Part shown: positions 54,979 through 63,408 of the stretch, piece by piece
Layout: each line of letters opens with the position of its first letter
Position numbering within the stretch: the first letter of the stretch is position 1
Source: Pseudomonas sp. CCC3.1
GTDB lineage: Bacteria > Pseudomonadota > Gammaproteobacteria > Pseudomonadales > Pseudomonadaceae
Length of the DNA: 64,000 bases
Direction: 5' to 3'
NCBI RefSeq assembly: GCF_034347405.1
Contig: NZ_CP133778.1
Coordinates: 1,364,001 to 1,428,000 of the forward strand
The notes under the pieces: generated by a model
The model's database searches: none
What the model saw: the letters and a program-made list of their open reading frames with translations, nothing else
Told to the model about the DNA's origin: nothing
Program-made: the position numbers and the translations under genes

Positions 54979-55896
54979 TCAATAAACCTGAGGCACGATC
55001 AGTTCCGGTGGCGTCGGGCTGCGTGAGTAGTCTTGCTGGCGCACGCGTTCTGGCAGCTCGATGGTCGGTATTTCCACGTCTTCGTAAGGCATTTGGTCGA
55101 GCAAGTGGCGGATGCAATTGAGGCGAGCTTTCTTTTTGTCGTCGGCTTGCACCACCCACCACGGTGCCTCGGCGATGTGGGTGCGTTCGAGCATAATTTC
55201 CTTGGCCTTGGTGTAAGCCTCCCAGCGCCGCCGCGACTCCAGGTCCATGGGGCTGAGCTTCCACTGCTTGAGCGGATCGTGGATGCGACTCAGAAAGCGC
55301 GTGTGCTGTTCTTCGTCCGAAATCGAGAACCAATACTTGATGAGTTGAATGCCCGAACGGGCGAGCATCCGCTCAAACTCGGGCACCGAGCGGAAGAACT
55401 CTTCGTATTGATAGGCGTTGCAAAAGCCCATGACTTGCTCGACGCCTGCTCGGTTGTACCAACTGCGGTCGAACAGCACGATCTCACCCGCGGCGGGCAA
55501 ATGTGAGACATAACGCTGGAAGTACCATTGACTGCGTTCGCGGTCGTTGGGGGCGGGCAGGGCCGCAACGCGACAGATACGCGGATTGAGGCGTTGCGTG
55601 ATGCGCTTGATCACGCCGCCTTTGCCCGCCGCATCGCGGCCTTCAAACAGAATCACCACTTTGTGGCCGGTCTTGGCCACCCAGCTTTGCAGCTTTACCA
55701 GCTCTCCCTGCAGGCGAAACAACTCGCGGAAATAGTGGCGGCGGGCATCCTTTTCGCTGCCATCCTGAACGTGCTCATCGAGCAGCGCGTTCAAGTCATG
55801 CCCGTCTTCCGATAATTCCAGCTCCAGCTCTTCGTCGCTGTAATCCAGCAAATCGCGATGGATACCCTGCATCAGGCTGTCATGAGTAGAAAGCAT
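54979..55896 (-). CDS. ppk2: Polyphosphate kinase 2
   Basis: A class I PPK2 of 305 residues that moves phosphate between polyphosphate and nucleoside diphosphates. It shows the Walker A loop FEGRDAAGKGGVIKRI, the Asp in VLFDRSWYNRAGVEQVMGF (Walker B and lid) and WKLSPMDLESRRRWEAYTKAKE. The acidic N-terminal extension (LDYSDEELELELSEDG) is common in Pseudomonas. It stands alone on its strand and converges on the monooxygenase across a REP pair. Confidence 0.93.
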   Translation of the reverse strand: MLSTHDSLMQGIHRDLLDYSDEELELELSEDGHDLNALLDEHVQDGSEKDARRHYFRELFRLQGELVKLQSWVAKTGHKVVILFEGRDAAGKGGVIKRITQRLNPRICRVAALPAPNDRERSQWYFQRYVSHLPAAGEIVLFDRSWYNRAGVEQVMGFCNAYQYEEFFRSVPEFERMLARSGIQLIKYWFSISDEEQHTRFLSRIHDPLKQWKLSPMDLESRRRWEAYTKAKEIMLERTHIAEAPWWVVQADDKKKARLNCIRHLLDQMPYEDVEIPTIELPERVRQQDYSRSPTPPELIVPQVY

Positions 55897-56082
55897 GTCG
55901 GCTAACTCGCTTGGTGGGGTGACGCCACGATGCTAGTCGCCATTTATGACCAAGTAGTGACCTGCACCAGTCCGGCTCCCACAACGATAAAGCTTTCTGC
56001 CTACACGCACTCCAGACCCAGCTGACTTCGGTTGCTTTTTTATGCCGATAACGTGCGGCGCTCTCCCACAGGAAAGCGCCAT

Positions 56083-57333
56083 ATGGCCGGTCAGAAAGGC
56101 GTCACCCAAACACTGCGGCGTATCGGCGGCGATGGCGGCCAAGGGGGGTCGTATTTCGACGACATGACCCCCGCCGAGCTCAAAGAGCGCCAAGACCTGC
56201 AAACAAAGTACGAGGCCATGCTGGCGCGACAAGAGGCCTACATGGAACGCCGTCGAGCGGATTTCGCGGCGCAGGAACGCCTTGATGCCGAGCGCCGGGG
56301 TTGCGTATTTATCAAGTCCTGCAAGCTGCCCGACGCCGTCATCAACTACAACGACCCCGCAGGCTTTGTGCCCGTTGACAGCCTGAGTGATTACGGTACC
56401 TTCGCGATTTTGGGAGCCCGCCAGGCAGACAGTTCCGGGTTAGTGCCACTGGAGCTCATTAGTGGCGCAGTCCCTGCGGGTGTGGGCAGTTTGGCTTTGG
56501 GCGGCGCGGCCACTGGCGCGACCACCACCGGAGTCGCCGCAACCACCGGCACAACAATGATTGCCAGCGGTTTGTTAGGTTTTCTTGCCTTGTTGTGGCC
56601 GTCTTCACTGGGCGACAGCGCGTTGTACACCGAAGAGCAACTGCGCTCACTCAAACAAGCCCGCACCCGCATGCGCTTGTACGTTGAGCCGCAGGCAGAT
56701 GGTTCGCTCAAAGGGTACGGCTTCTACACCGGCTCAAAACCCGAATGGGAAATGATCGATGTCATCCAGTTCAGCCAGCGCGGGTCACAACAAGTGGCTG
56801 ACTTTGGTGACGGCGTCGAATTGATCTGGACGCCAGCGATTGACCCAACAGACACCCTCGGTATTCCACCGTTAAAAGGCGCGCCACACACACCGCATAT
56901 CTGGATCTTCCCACCGACCAAAAACGCCGACGCGATCATCGTCAACCCGATCTACCCGCCGGATTACAAGGACTTCATTCTTGTGTTCCCGGCTGATTCG
57001 GGGGTGTTGCCGCTTTATATTGTGTTGAATGTGCCGCGAAAGGGGGTTACTGAGCGCGGTCACTCGTATCATTCACCCCCTGAAACTGAAGAGATCGTTG
57101 CTTTTCCAGGTATTAAGAGTATTCCGGGTAAAACTCCTCGAGAAGGAGGAGGAAGCTATCGTAGACGTTGGATAGATGAAAAAGGTCGACGAATCTATGA
57201 ATGGGATTCTCAACATGGAGAACTTGAGGTCTACCGCGCAAGCGATGGAAGCCATTTGGGGTCATACGATCCAATAACGGGGGAGCAAAATGATCTTCCT
57301 AAGAAAAATAGAAATATCAAAAAATACCTGTGA
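56083..57333 (+). CDS. S-type pyocin-like toxin with colicin E3-type 16S rRNase domain
   Basis: A 416-residue antibacterial toxin. Residues about 35-75 are a coiled coil (LKERQDLQTKYEAMLARQEA). The central part (about 80-330) resembles the S-type pyocin domain. The last 75 residues match the colicin E3 ribonuclease, which cuts 16S rRNA at the decoding site: YEWDSQHGELE with Asp375, His378 and Glu382, and RNIKKYL with Arg410, equal to E3 Asp510, His513, Glu517 and Arg545. It is shorter than colicin E3 and no classical receptor domain was recognised. ATG 56083 has AGGAAA upstream. The cognate immunity gene follows 8 bases later. No SOS box was spotted. Confidence 0.88.
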   Translation: MAGQKGVTQTLRRIGGDGGQGGSYFDDMTPAELKERQDLQTKYEAMLARQEAYMERRRADFAAQERLDAERRGCVFIKSCKLPDAVINYNDPAGFVPVDSLSDYGTFAILGARQADSSGLVPLELISGAVPAGVGSLALGGAATGATTTGVAATTGTTMIASGLLGFLALLWPSSLGDSALYTEEQLRSLKQARTRMRLYVEPQADGSLKGYGFYTGSKPEWEMIDVIQFSQRGSQQVADFGDGVELIWTPAIDPTDTLGIPPLKGAPHTPHIWIFPPTKNADAIIVNPIYPPDYKDFILVFPADSGVLPLYIVLNVPRKGVTERGHSYHSPPETEEIVAFPGIKSIPGKTPREGGGSYRRRWIDEKGRRIYEWDSQHGELEVYRASDGSHLGSYDPITGEQNDLPKKNRNIKKYL

Positions 57334-57341
57334 GGTTTGTG

Positions 57342-57590
57342 ATGGGGTTAAAAGTTAGATTGGCTTGGTATAACAAAAGCACCGAGTTAGGGGAGGGGAA
57401 AGAGTTGTCTCAAGACTTTGGGGATGATGTCGCCGTCCTAATACACCTGAAACTCTCAACTGAGCACGATATTAATAATGGGGAGTTTAATGTAAAAAAT
57501 GACTGGCTCACTATTTTGCAACCCCTATTTATGCATCGCATCAATCTAGATGCTTTTGATTATCAAGTTTCTTTTAATTATAAAAAATAA
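57342..57590 (+). CDS. Colicin E3-type immunity protein
   Basis: An 82-residue inhibitor of the E3-type nuclease just upstream. It aligns with the colicin E3 immunity protein along its length: MGLK..L.W..KST start, QDFGDD, NNGEFNV, LQPLF.H.I and a terminal VSFNYK. ATG 57342 is chosen with GAGG upstream. Its stop (TAA) overlaps by one base the ATG of the orphan toxin tail that follows. Confidence 0.9.
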   Translation: MGLKVRLAWYNKSTELGEGKELSQDFGDDVAVLIHLKLSTEHDINNGEFNVKNDWLTILQPLFMHRINLDAFDYQVSFNYKK

Positions 57591-57694
57591 TGCCTGACGT
57601 AGTGCGTGATAAAAGGGGGCACATGGGTGAATATAATCACGTCACAGGTGAGCAGAATAAACCTGCAGATCCAATCAGGAGGATTGAGCCATGA
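57590..57694 (+). pseudogene. Orphan C-terminal tail of a second E3-like toxin
   Basis: A 34-residue frame reading RDKRGHMGEYNHVTGEQNKP, then ADPIRRIEP and a stop. It lines up with the last 27 or so residues of the E3 nuclease domain (GxHLGSFDPxTGxQ...DPxRxI) but differs from the intact copy upstream. The catalytic Asp-His-Glu part is missing, so it cannot be active. Its stop overlaps the ATG of the second immunity gene, the coupling expected of a real toxin gene. It is read as the scar of a displaced toxin. Confidence 0.7.
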
Positions 57695-57921
57695 TTCACA
57701 CAATTTCTGCCTTTGATAAAACGACAGAGCTTATGGTTTTTGAAATTGAGATTCCTCAGCAAAACCACCCAAAGCTCAAATCAATCATGGGGTGGACAGA
57801 GCTTGAAGATGAAATATTCGGATATGACCTGAGTTCTGAGAATATTCAGCTACTTGAAGAACTCCTCGGTCAGAGAATTTATGATCAGCGCTATGTCTTT
57901 CAGCTCAGCAGCTATGCCTAG
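57691..57921 (+). CDS. Second immunity protein (orphan, DUF7683-like)
   Basis: A 76-residue acidic protein (MIHTISAFDKTTELMVFEIE at the start, DEIFGYDLSSENIQLLEELLG in the middle). It resembles, from memory, a small family (DUF7683) found directly after bacteriocin nuclease tails in Pseudomonas. GGAGG lies 9 bases upstream. It overlaps the orphan tail by 4 bases. It probably protects against the lost toxin variant carried by kin. Confidence 0.65.
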   Translation: MIHTISAFDKTTELMVFEIEIPQQNHPKLKSIMGWTELEDEIFGYDLSSENIQLLEELLGQRIYDQRYVFQLSSYA

Positions 57922-58016
57922 TTATTGAGGGGGTAGACGACATTACCTAACTTGATAGCGATGAGCACCCCCCTCTCAGGCGCTGGCAGACCCCGCGCCT
58001 GCTACTGCGTAATGAC

Positions 58017-59198
58017 TTACCCTAACAACCCACGCCCCGCCAGGTTTTTGATCAATGCACTCACGCCAAACGTCCAGCGTGGCGCCTGATCGCTGCCCGT
58101 TACGCGGTTGTGCAGGGCGCCCAGGGTGGTGGACGAGATGCTCACCACATCCCCAGCTTTGTGGGTAAACCCCTGGCCCGGATGGTCGCGGTCGTCGGTT
58201 GGTGCAAACAGGGTACCGAGGAACAGCACAAAGCCGTCCGGGTATTGGTGGTTTTCGTTTAGCGTTTGTTCGGCAAGGTCGGCCGGGTCGCGGCTGATTT
58301 GGTTCATCGAGCTTTTGCCGTTGAGTACGTAGCCGTCTTGCCCTTCAACGCGCAGGGTCACTTCGCAGTTGCGTACGTCGTCGAGGCTGAAGTGTTCGTC
58401 GAACAGGCGGATAAACGGCCCGAGCGCGCAGGAGGCGTTGTTGTCTTTGGCCTTGCTCAGCAGCAGCGCGCTGCGGCCTTCGAAGTCGCGCAGGTTGACG
58501 TCGTTGCCCAGTGTCGCGCCGTGAATGCGGCCACGGCTGTCGACGGCCAGCACCACTTCTGGCTCTGGGTTGTTCCAGCTGGAACCCGGATGGATGCCAA
58601 TCGCGTTGCCGCTGCCCACGGCGGCCAGAATCGGCGCCTTGGTGAAGATTTCAGCGTCCGGGCCGATGCCGACTTCCAGGTATTGCGACCACATGTTTTG
58701 CTCGATCAGCACCTGTTTGAGGCACATTGCTTCTGGCGAGCCGGGCTTGAGGTCGCGCAGGTTGTCTCCGATGGCTGCGTGCACCAGGCCGCGTATTTCT
58801 TCGGCACGCAGGGCATCGCCGCCCGCTTTTTCTTCGATGACGCGTTCGATCATGCTCGACGCAAACGTCACGCCTGCGGCTTTGATCACTTGCAGGTCGG
58901 CAGGCGCCAGAAGGTAAGGTTTGGCCGGGTCGCGCTGTTCGCCGCTGTTGGCCAGCAGGTCCTGGATTGAACCCAGCGAGGTGCCGCTGATTTCACGCAC
59001 GGCCTGTAATGGCTGGTCGTGGTCCAGCAGCAGGCTTAGGGTCGGGAAATGAGCCGTGCAGTCGAGCACTTCACCGTCACGAATCACCACCACCGCCGGG
59101 CCGCCGCGCTCGCCGGGCAGCCACACACGACCGACCAGCGTGGCGCGTTGCCAGTCATGTGGCAGGGAGTTTTCAATGTTCAATTGCAGCGTTTTCAT
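58017..59198 (-). CDS. Fumarylacetoacetate-hydrolase-family sugar-acid dehydratase (XylX-like)
   Basis: A 393-residue FAH-fold protein. It shows AGVTFASSMIERV, the catalytic/metal segment GSGNAIGIHPGSSWNNPEPEVVLAVDSRGRI, GNDVNLRDFEGRSALLLSKAKDNNASCALGPFI and FLGTLFAP near the end. Proteins of this size and shape next to IlvD/Edd dehydratases (Caulobacter XylX type) dehydrate 2-keto-3-deoxy pentonates to alpha-ketoglutarate semialdehyde. ATG 59198 gives the natural start MKTLQLNIE. It is the last gene of the sugar-acid operon in the window. The exact substrate is inferred. Confidence 0.8.
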   Translation of the reverse strand: MKTLQLNIENSLPHDWQRATLVGRVWLPGERGGPAVVVIRDGEVLDCTAHFPTLSLLLDHDQPLQAVREISGTSLGSIQDLLANSGEQRDPAKPYLLAPADLQVIKAAGVTFASSMIERVIEEKAGGDALRAEEIRGLVHAAIGDNLRDLKPGSPEAMCLKQVLIEQNMWSQYLEVGIGPDAEIFTKAPILAAVGSGNAIGIHPGSSWNNPEPEVVLAVDSRGRIHGATLGNDVNLRDFEGRSALLLSKAKDNNASCALGPFIRLFDEHFSLDDVRNCEVTLRVEGQDGYVLNGKSSMNQISRDPADLAEQTLNENHQYPDGFVLFLGTLFAPTDDRDHPGQGFTHKAGDVVSISSTTLGALHNRVTGSDQAPRWTFGVSALIKNLAGRGLLG

Positions 59199-59245
59199 AG
59201 GAGCAATCCTTAAAATTTGCGCGAACGAACCCGTAGGAGCGAGGG

Positions 59246-61030
59246 TCAGTGAGAGTGGCGGGGCGGGCCGTTTTCCGGGATCACGCGCCAGTACAAGGTT
59301 GCCGGTTCCAGGCAGCCGCCCGTGGACAACTGGCCCACCAATTGGCGGTACAGCTCCTGCCACGGGGTTTGTGAAGGCGCCAATGGTGGCAAGGGTTCTT
59401 TGCGGCGCTCGTCGAGTTCGGCTTCGTCCACCAGCAGGTTGACGCTGCGCGCATTCAGGTCGACGCGCAGGCGGTCGCCGGTGCGCAGCAATGACAAACC
59501 GCCGCCCACCGCCGATTCAGGCGACATGTTGAGGATCGACGGGCTGGCCGAGGTGCCGCTCTGGCGACCGTCGCCCATGCACGGCAGTGAGTCGATACCG
59601 GCCTTGATCAAGTTGGAAGGCGGGGCCATGTTCACCACCTCGCCACTGCCGGGGAAGCCCACGGTGCCGCAGCCACGAATCACCAGAATGCAGCGCTCGT
59701 CGATGTCCAGCGTCGGGTCGTTGATGCGCGCCTGATAGTCTTCCGGGCCTTCGAACACAATGGCCCGCGCTTCAAAGCTGTTGGGTTGCTCCGGGTCGCT
59801 GAGGTAGGTTTTGCGGAAGGCTTCGCCCACCACCGACATCTTCATGATCGCGCTGTCGAAGAAGTTGCCGCTGAGCACGATAAAGCCCGCTCGGTGCATC
59901 AGCGGGTCTTCGTAGGAGCGGATCACGTCGCGGTCGCCGGTCACGCAGTCGGCCACGACTTCGCCCATTTTGCGACCACTCACGGTCAGGCAATCGCGGT
60001 GCAGCAGGCCGACTTTGTCCAGTTCGTGCATCACCGCCGGGACGCCGCCTGCGCGGTGGAAGCTTTCGCCCAGGTATTCCCCGGCAGGCATGCAGTTCAC
60101 CAGCAGTGGCACGTCTTCACCCACGCGCTGCCAGTCTTCCAGCGACAGCTCGATGCCGCTGTGACGGGCGATGGCGATCAGGTGCGGCGGACAGTTGGTG
60201 GATGCGCCGAGTGCCGAGGCCACGGCGATGGCGTTTTCAAAGGCGGCGTGGGTCATGATGTGCGAGGGGCGTACGTCCTCGCGCACCAGATCAACGATGC
60301 GCATGCCGGTGGCATAGGCCATTTGCCCGCGCTCACGATACGGCGCCGGAATGCTCGCGCAGCCAGGCAGTGACATGCCCAGCGCCTCGGCCAGCGCGTT
60401 CATCGACAGCGCGGTGCCCATGGTGTTGCAGTGCCCCACCGACGGCGACGACGCGGTGGTCAGGGTCATAAACCCTTCGTAATCGATCTCGCCCGCACTG
60501 AGCAGGTTGCGCGCATGCCACAGCACGGTACCGGAGCCGATACGCTGGCCTTTGTGCCAGCCATCGAGCATCGGCCCGCCGGACAGCACGATAGACGGCA
60601 AGTCAGTCGTGGCGGCAGCCATCAGGCACGCCGGGGTGGTTTTGTCGCAGCCGGTGGTCAATACCACGCCATCCAGCGGGTAGCCGTGCAGCACTTCCAC
60701 CAAGCCTAAATAGGCCAGGTTGCGGTCCAGTGCGGCGGTCGGGCGGCGCGACTGCTCGGCAATCGGGTGCACCGGGAACTCCATCGGAATCCCGCCCGCA
60801 TCGCGAATGCCATCCTTGACCCGCTTGGCCAGTTCAATGTGATGGCGGTTGCAGGGCGTCAGGTCGCTGCCGGTCTGGGCGATCCCTATAATCGGTCGTC
60901 CCGATTGCAGCTCGGCACGGGTCAGGCCCTGGTTCATGTAACGCTCTACATACAGCGCCGTGAGGTCAGCATGGCTGGGATCGTCGAACCATAACTGGCT
61001 GCGCAGGCGGCGTGGGGTTGAATCGGTCAT
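59246..61030 (-). CDS. IlvD/Edd-family aldonate dehydratase (pentonate type)
   Basis: A 594-residue iron-sulfur dehydratase. Cluster cysteines are in QTGSDLTPCNRHH, TTGCDKTTPA and SVGHCNTMGTALSMNALAEALG. The C-terminal domain has GRQSGTSASPSILNMSPESAVGGGL. The length and motifs fit the L-arabonate/D-xylonate dehydratase branch, which is longer in the N-terminal domain than 6-phosphogluconate dehydratase. It lies between the FAH-type gene and the reductase in a tight operon. Confidence 0.9.
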   Translation of the reverse strand: MTDSTPRRLRSQLWFDDPSHADLTALYVERYMNQGLTRAELQSGRPIIGIAQTGSDLTPCNRHHIELAKRVKDGIRDAGGIPMEFPVHPIAEQSRRPTAALDRNLAYLGLVEVLHGYPLDGVVLTTGCDKTTPACLMAAATTDLPSIVLSGGPMLDGWHKGQRIGSGTVLWHARNLLSAGEIDYEGFMTLTTASSPSVGHCNTMGTALSMNALAEALGMSLPGCASIPAPYRERGQMAYATGMRIVDLVREDVRPSHIMTHAAFENAIAVASALGASTNCPPHLIAIARHSGIELSLEDWQRVGEDVPLLVNCMPAGEYLGESFHRAGGVPAVMHELDKVGLLHRDCLTVSGRKMGEVVADCVTGDRDVIRSYEDPLMHRAGFIVLSGNFFDSAIMKMSVVGEAFRKTYLSDPEQPNSFEARAIVFEGPEDYQARINDPTLDIDERCILVIRGCGTVGFPGSGEVVNMAPPSNLIKAGIDSLPCMGDGRQSGTSASPSILNMSPESAVGGGLSLLRTGDRLRVDLNARSVNLLVDEAELDERRKEPLPPLAPSQTPWQELYRQLVGQLSTGGCLEPATLYWRVIPENGPPRHSH

Positions 61031-61052
61031 GGCAGGCTCCAGCAGATTATTT

Positions 61053-61937
61053 TTATTCAGGCAATGTGTTGTTGCGACGTAACTGACGGATCAGCCCGGC
61101 GTGATCGAGTTCGCCGTCACCGGCCTCGACCATGGCTGCAAACAGCCCGTCGACGAGACTTGCCACCGGCAGCGACAAGCCGAGCTGGTGCGCCTGGGCG
61201 AGGGCGGTGCGGGTGTCTTTGAGCTGCCACTTGGCCGGGCCACCGGGGGTGAAGTCGTTGTTCAGCATGCGCTGACCGTGTTGACGCCAGATCGGTGAAT
61301 CGACAAACCCGCCCATCAAGGCTTCATGCACCTTTGACGGGTCGGCACCGCCGCGCTCGGCCAGCAGCAGGCCTTCGGCGACGGTGGCGATGGTGCTGGC
61401 GACGATCAATTGGTTGACCAGCTTCGACAGCTCGCCAGTGCCAGCCGGACCGACATGCACCGGCCGTCCCATGGCCGCCAGCACGTCGCGGCCTTGCTCA
61501 AAGGCAGCGGCTTCGCCACCGACCATGATTGCCAGGCTGGCTTCGCGGGCCCCGCGTTCGCCCCCCGACACGGGAGCGTCGAGGTAGCGCAGCCCGAGGG
61601 CTGCGCTCAAGCGGGCGTGTTCGACGGCGGTGTCGACCGGGATCGAGCTCATCACCACCACCAGCGCGCCGGGGGCCAAGGCCCGCGCCGCGCCGTTTTC
61701 GCCAAACAGCACGTCGTCACAGGTCGGGCCGTCGCTGAGCATGCAGATCAGTACCTGAGCGCCTTTTGCCGCCTGGGCCGGGGTGTCAAACACCTCGGCG
61801 CCCTGGGCGGACAATTCCTCGGCCTTGGCCGCCGAGCGGTTCCAGGCCCGTACCGGGTAGCCCGCGTGCAGCAGGTTGCGGGCCATGGGCTTGCCCATGA
61901 TCCCGGTGCCGATGAACGCTACGGTGTGCAGGGTCAT
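61053..61937 (-). CDS. HIBADH-family NAD(P)-dependent reductase (GarR-like)
   Basis: A 294-residue beta-hydroxyacid dehydrogenase. N-terminal VAFIGTGIMGKPMARNLLHAGYPVRAWNRS is the cofactor motif. DAPVSGGERGAREASLAIMVGG is the substrate loop, and GPAGTGELSKLVNQLIVA contains the catalytic Lys. It resembles 2-hydroxy-3-oxopropionate (tartronate semialdehyde) reductases. Its start overlaps the transporter gene by 4 bases, so it is in the sugar-acid operon. Confidence 0.9.
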   Translation of the reverse strand: MTLHTVAFIGTGIMGKPMARNLLHAGYPVRAWNRSAAKAEELSAQGAEVFDTPAQAAKGAQVLICMLSDGPTCDDVLFGENGAARALAPGALVVVMSSIPVDTAVEHARLSAALGLRYLDAPVSGGERGAREASLAIMVGGEAAAFEQGRDVLAAMGRPVHVGPAGTGELSKLVNQLIVASTIATVAEGLLLAERGGADPSKVHEALMGGFVDSPIWRQHGQRMLNNDFTPGGPAKWQLKDTRTALAQAHQLGLSLPVASLVDGLFAAMVEAGDGELDHAGLIRQLRRNNTLPE

Positions 61938-63301
61938 GCCTTGCCTCCCACGGTTGCCGAGTGCGCCGAATTACCCAATGAAATTTTGTTGCGCGGCATC
62001 AGTACCATGCCCAGACCACCGGCGCCGACCAGTGCCGCAATCACCAGGAAGCCCGGGGTGTAGCTGCCGGTCACGTTGAACAGATAGCCGGTGAGGTAAG
62101 GCCCGATGAAACCGCTGAGGTTGCCGATGGAGTTGATCAAGCCAATCCCCGCTGCGGCCCCAAGGCCTGTCAGCACCTGTCCGGGCACGGCCCAGAACAC
62201 GTTGATCGCGCTGTAAACGCCCATCGCCAACAAGATAAAGCCGATCACGATAATCCACGGCTGGTTGAGCCACAGCGCCACGGCGATAGACACGGCGGCC
62301 AACATGGCGGCACCGCCCGCATGCCAGTGACGTTCTTGCAGACGGTCAGAGCGACGGCTCCACCAGATCATCGCAACGGCGGCCAAGGCATAAGGAATAG
62401 CGGTGATCAGACCGTTTTGCATCAGGCCGATTTCCAGCCCGAACGACCCACGGAACGACGCCAGCACCGTTGGCATAAAGAAGTTCATGGCGTTGGAGCC
62501 CGAGGTAATCCCGAAGTACACCAGCGCCAGCAGCCACACCTGACGGCTGGACAAGGCTTTGCGGATCATCTCCCACTTGGTCGGCTGAATGCCCACCACC
62601 AGCGGTTTGTTGCGCTCTTCGTTTTCCAGGGTGTTGATCAGCCAGTTGCGCTGCTCATCGGTCAGCCAATGCGCCTGGTGCGGATGGTCGGTGAGGTAGA
62701 AGTAGCAGACGACGCCCAGAATGACTGCGGGTACGGCTTCAACGATGTACATCAGGCGCCAGCCGACGAAACCCAGCGCGTCGCCCATTTCCATCAGACC
62801 CACCGACAGCGGTGCGCCGATGACTTGCGCGATCGGTACGCCGAGGTAAAAGGTGGCGATCATGCGGGCGCGATAGCGGCTCGGGAACCACAGCGACAGC
62901 AAGTAAATCACCCCCGGGAAGAACCCGGCTTCAGCGATGCCCAGCAGAAAGCGCAGCGACACGAAGTGCACCGGCGTCTGCAAAAAGCCCATGGCGCCTG
63001 CGATGATGCCCCAGGTCACCATGATTCGGGCGATCCACACGCGGGCGCCGTAGCGGTGCAGCAACACGTTGCTCGGCACTTCGAAGATGAAGTAACCGAG
63101 GAAGAAAATGCCCGCACCCAGGCCATACAAGGTCTGGCTGATGCCGATGTCGTCGTTCATCCGCAGCGCGGCGAATCCGACGTTGTTGCGATCCAGAAAC
63201 GCGACCACAAACAGCAGGATAAGAAAGGGGATCATGCGTTTGGTCACGCGCTTGATCGTTTGTTGTTCGATGTCCGTGACATCGGGAAGTGGGGTGGTCA
63301 T
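61934..63301 (-). CDS. MFS transporter, anion:cation symporter family
   Basis: A 455-residue transporter with twelve predicted helices of the ACS group (phthalate, glucarate, galactonate and tartrate carriers). The signature LDRNNVGFAALRMNDDIGISQTLYGLGAGIFFLGYFIFEVPSNVLLHRYGARVWIARI covers helices 1-3. It probably imports the sugar acid broken down by the adjacent enzymes. ATG 63301 is chosen. A REP hairpin separates it from the gene upstream. Confidence 0.9.
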   Translation of the reverse strand: MTTPLPDVTDIEQQTIKRVTKRMIPFLILLFVVAFLDRNNVGFAALRMNDDIGISQTLYGLGAGIFFLGYFIFEVPSNVLLHRYGARVWIARIMVTWGIIAGAMGFLQTPVHFVSLRFLLGIAEAGFFPGVIYLLSLWFPSRYRARMIATFYLGVPIAQVIGAPLSVGLMEMGDALGFVGWRLMYIVEAVPAVILGVVCYFYLTDHPHQAHWLTDEQRNWLINTLENEERNKPLVVGIQPTKWEMIRKALSSRQVWLLALVYFGITSGSNAMNFFMPTVLASFRGSFGLEIGLMQNGLITAIPYALAAVAMIWWSRRSDRLQERHWHAGGAAMLAAVSIAVALWLNQPWIIVIGFILLAMGVYSAINVFWAVPGQVLTGLGAAAGIGLINSIGNLSGFIGPYLTGYLFNVTGSYTPGFLVIAALVGAGGLGMVLMPRNKISLGNSAHSATVGGKA

Positions 63302-63335
63302 ATCGCACGGCCTCAATTTTTTATTGTTGTTTTTT

Positions 63336-63402
63336 CTGTAGGAGCGAGCTTGCCTCGCGATCTTTTAAGATCAAAAGATCGCGAGCAAGCTCGCTCCTAC
63401 AG
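63336..63402. repeat. REP hairpin (TGTAGGAGCGAGCTTGC type)
   Basis: CTGTAGGAGCGAGCTTGC and GCAAGCTCGCTCCTACAG flank a core of TCGCGATCTTTTAAGATC. It is the second full copy of the repeat at 52.4 kb. It lies between two genes of the same strand, so it may lower expression of the downstream operon genes. Confidence 0.88.
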
Positions 63403-63408
63403 GGGTGT

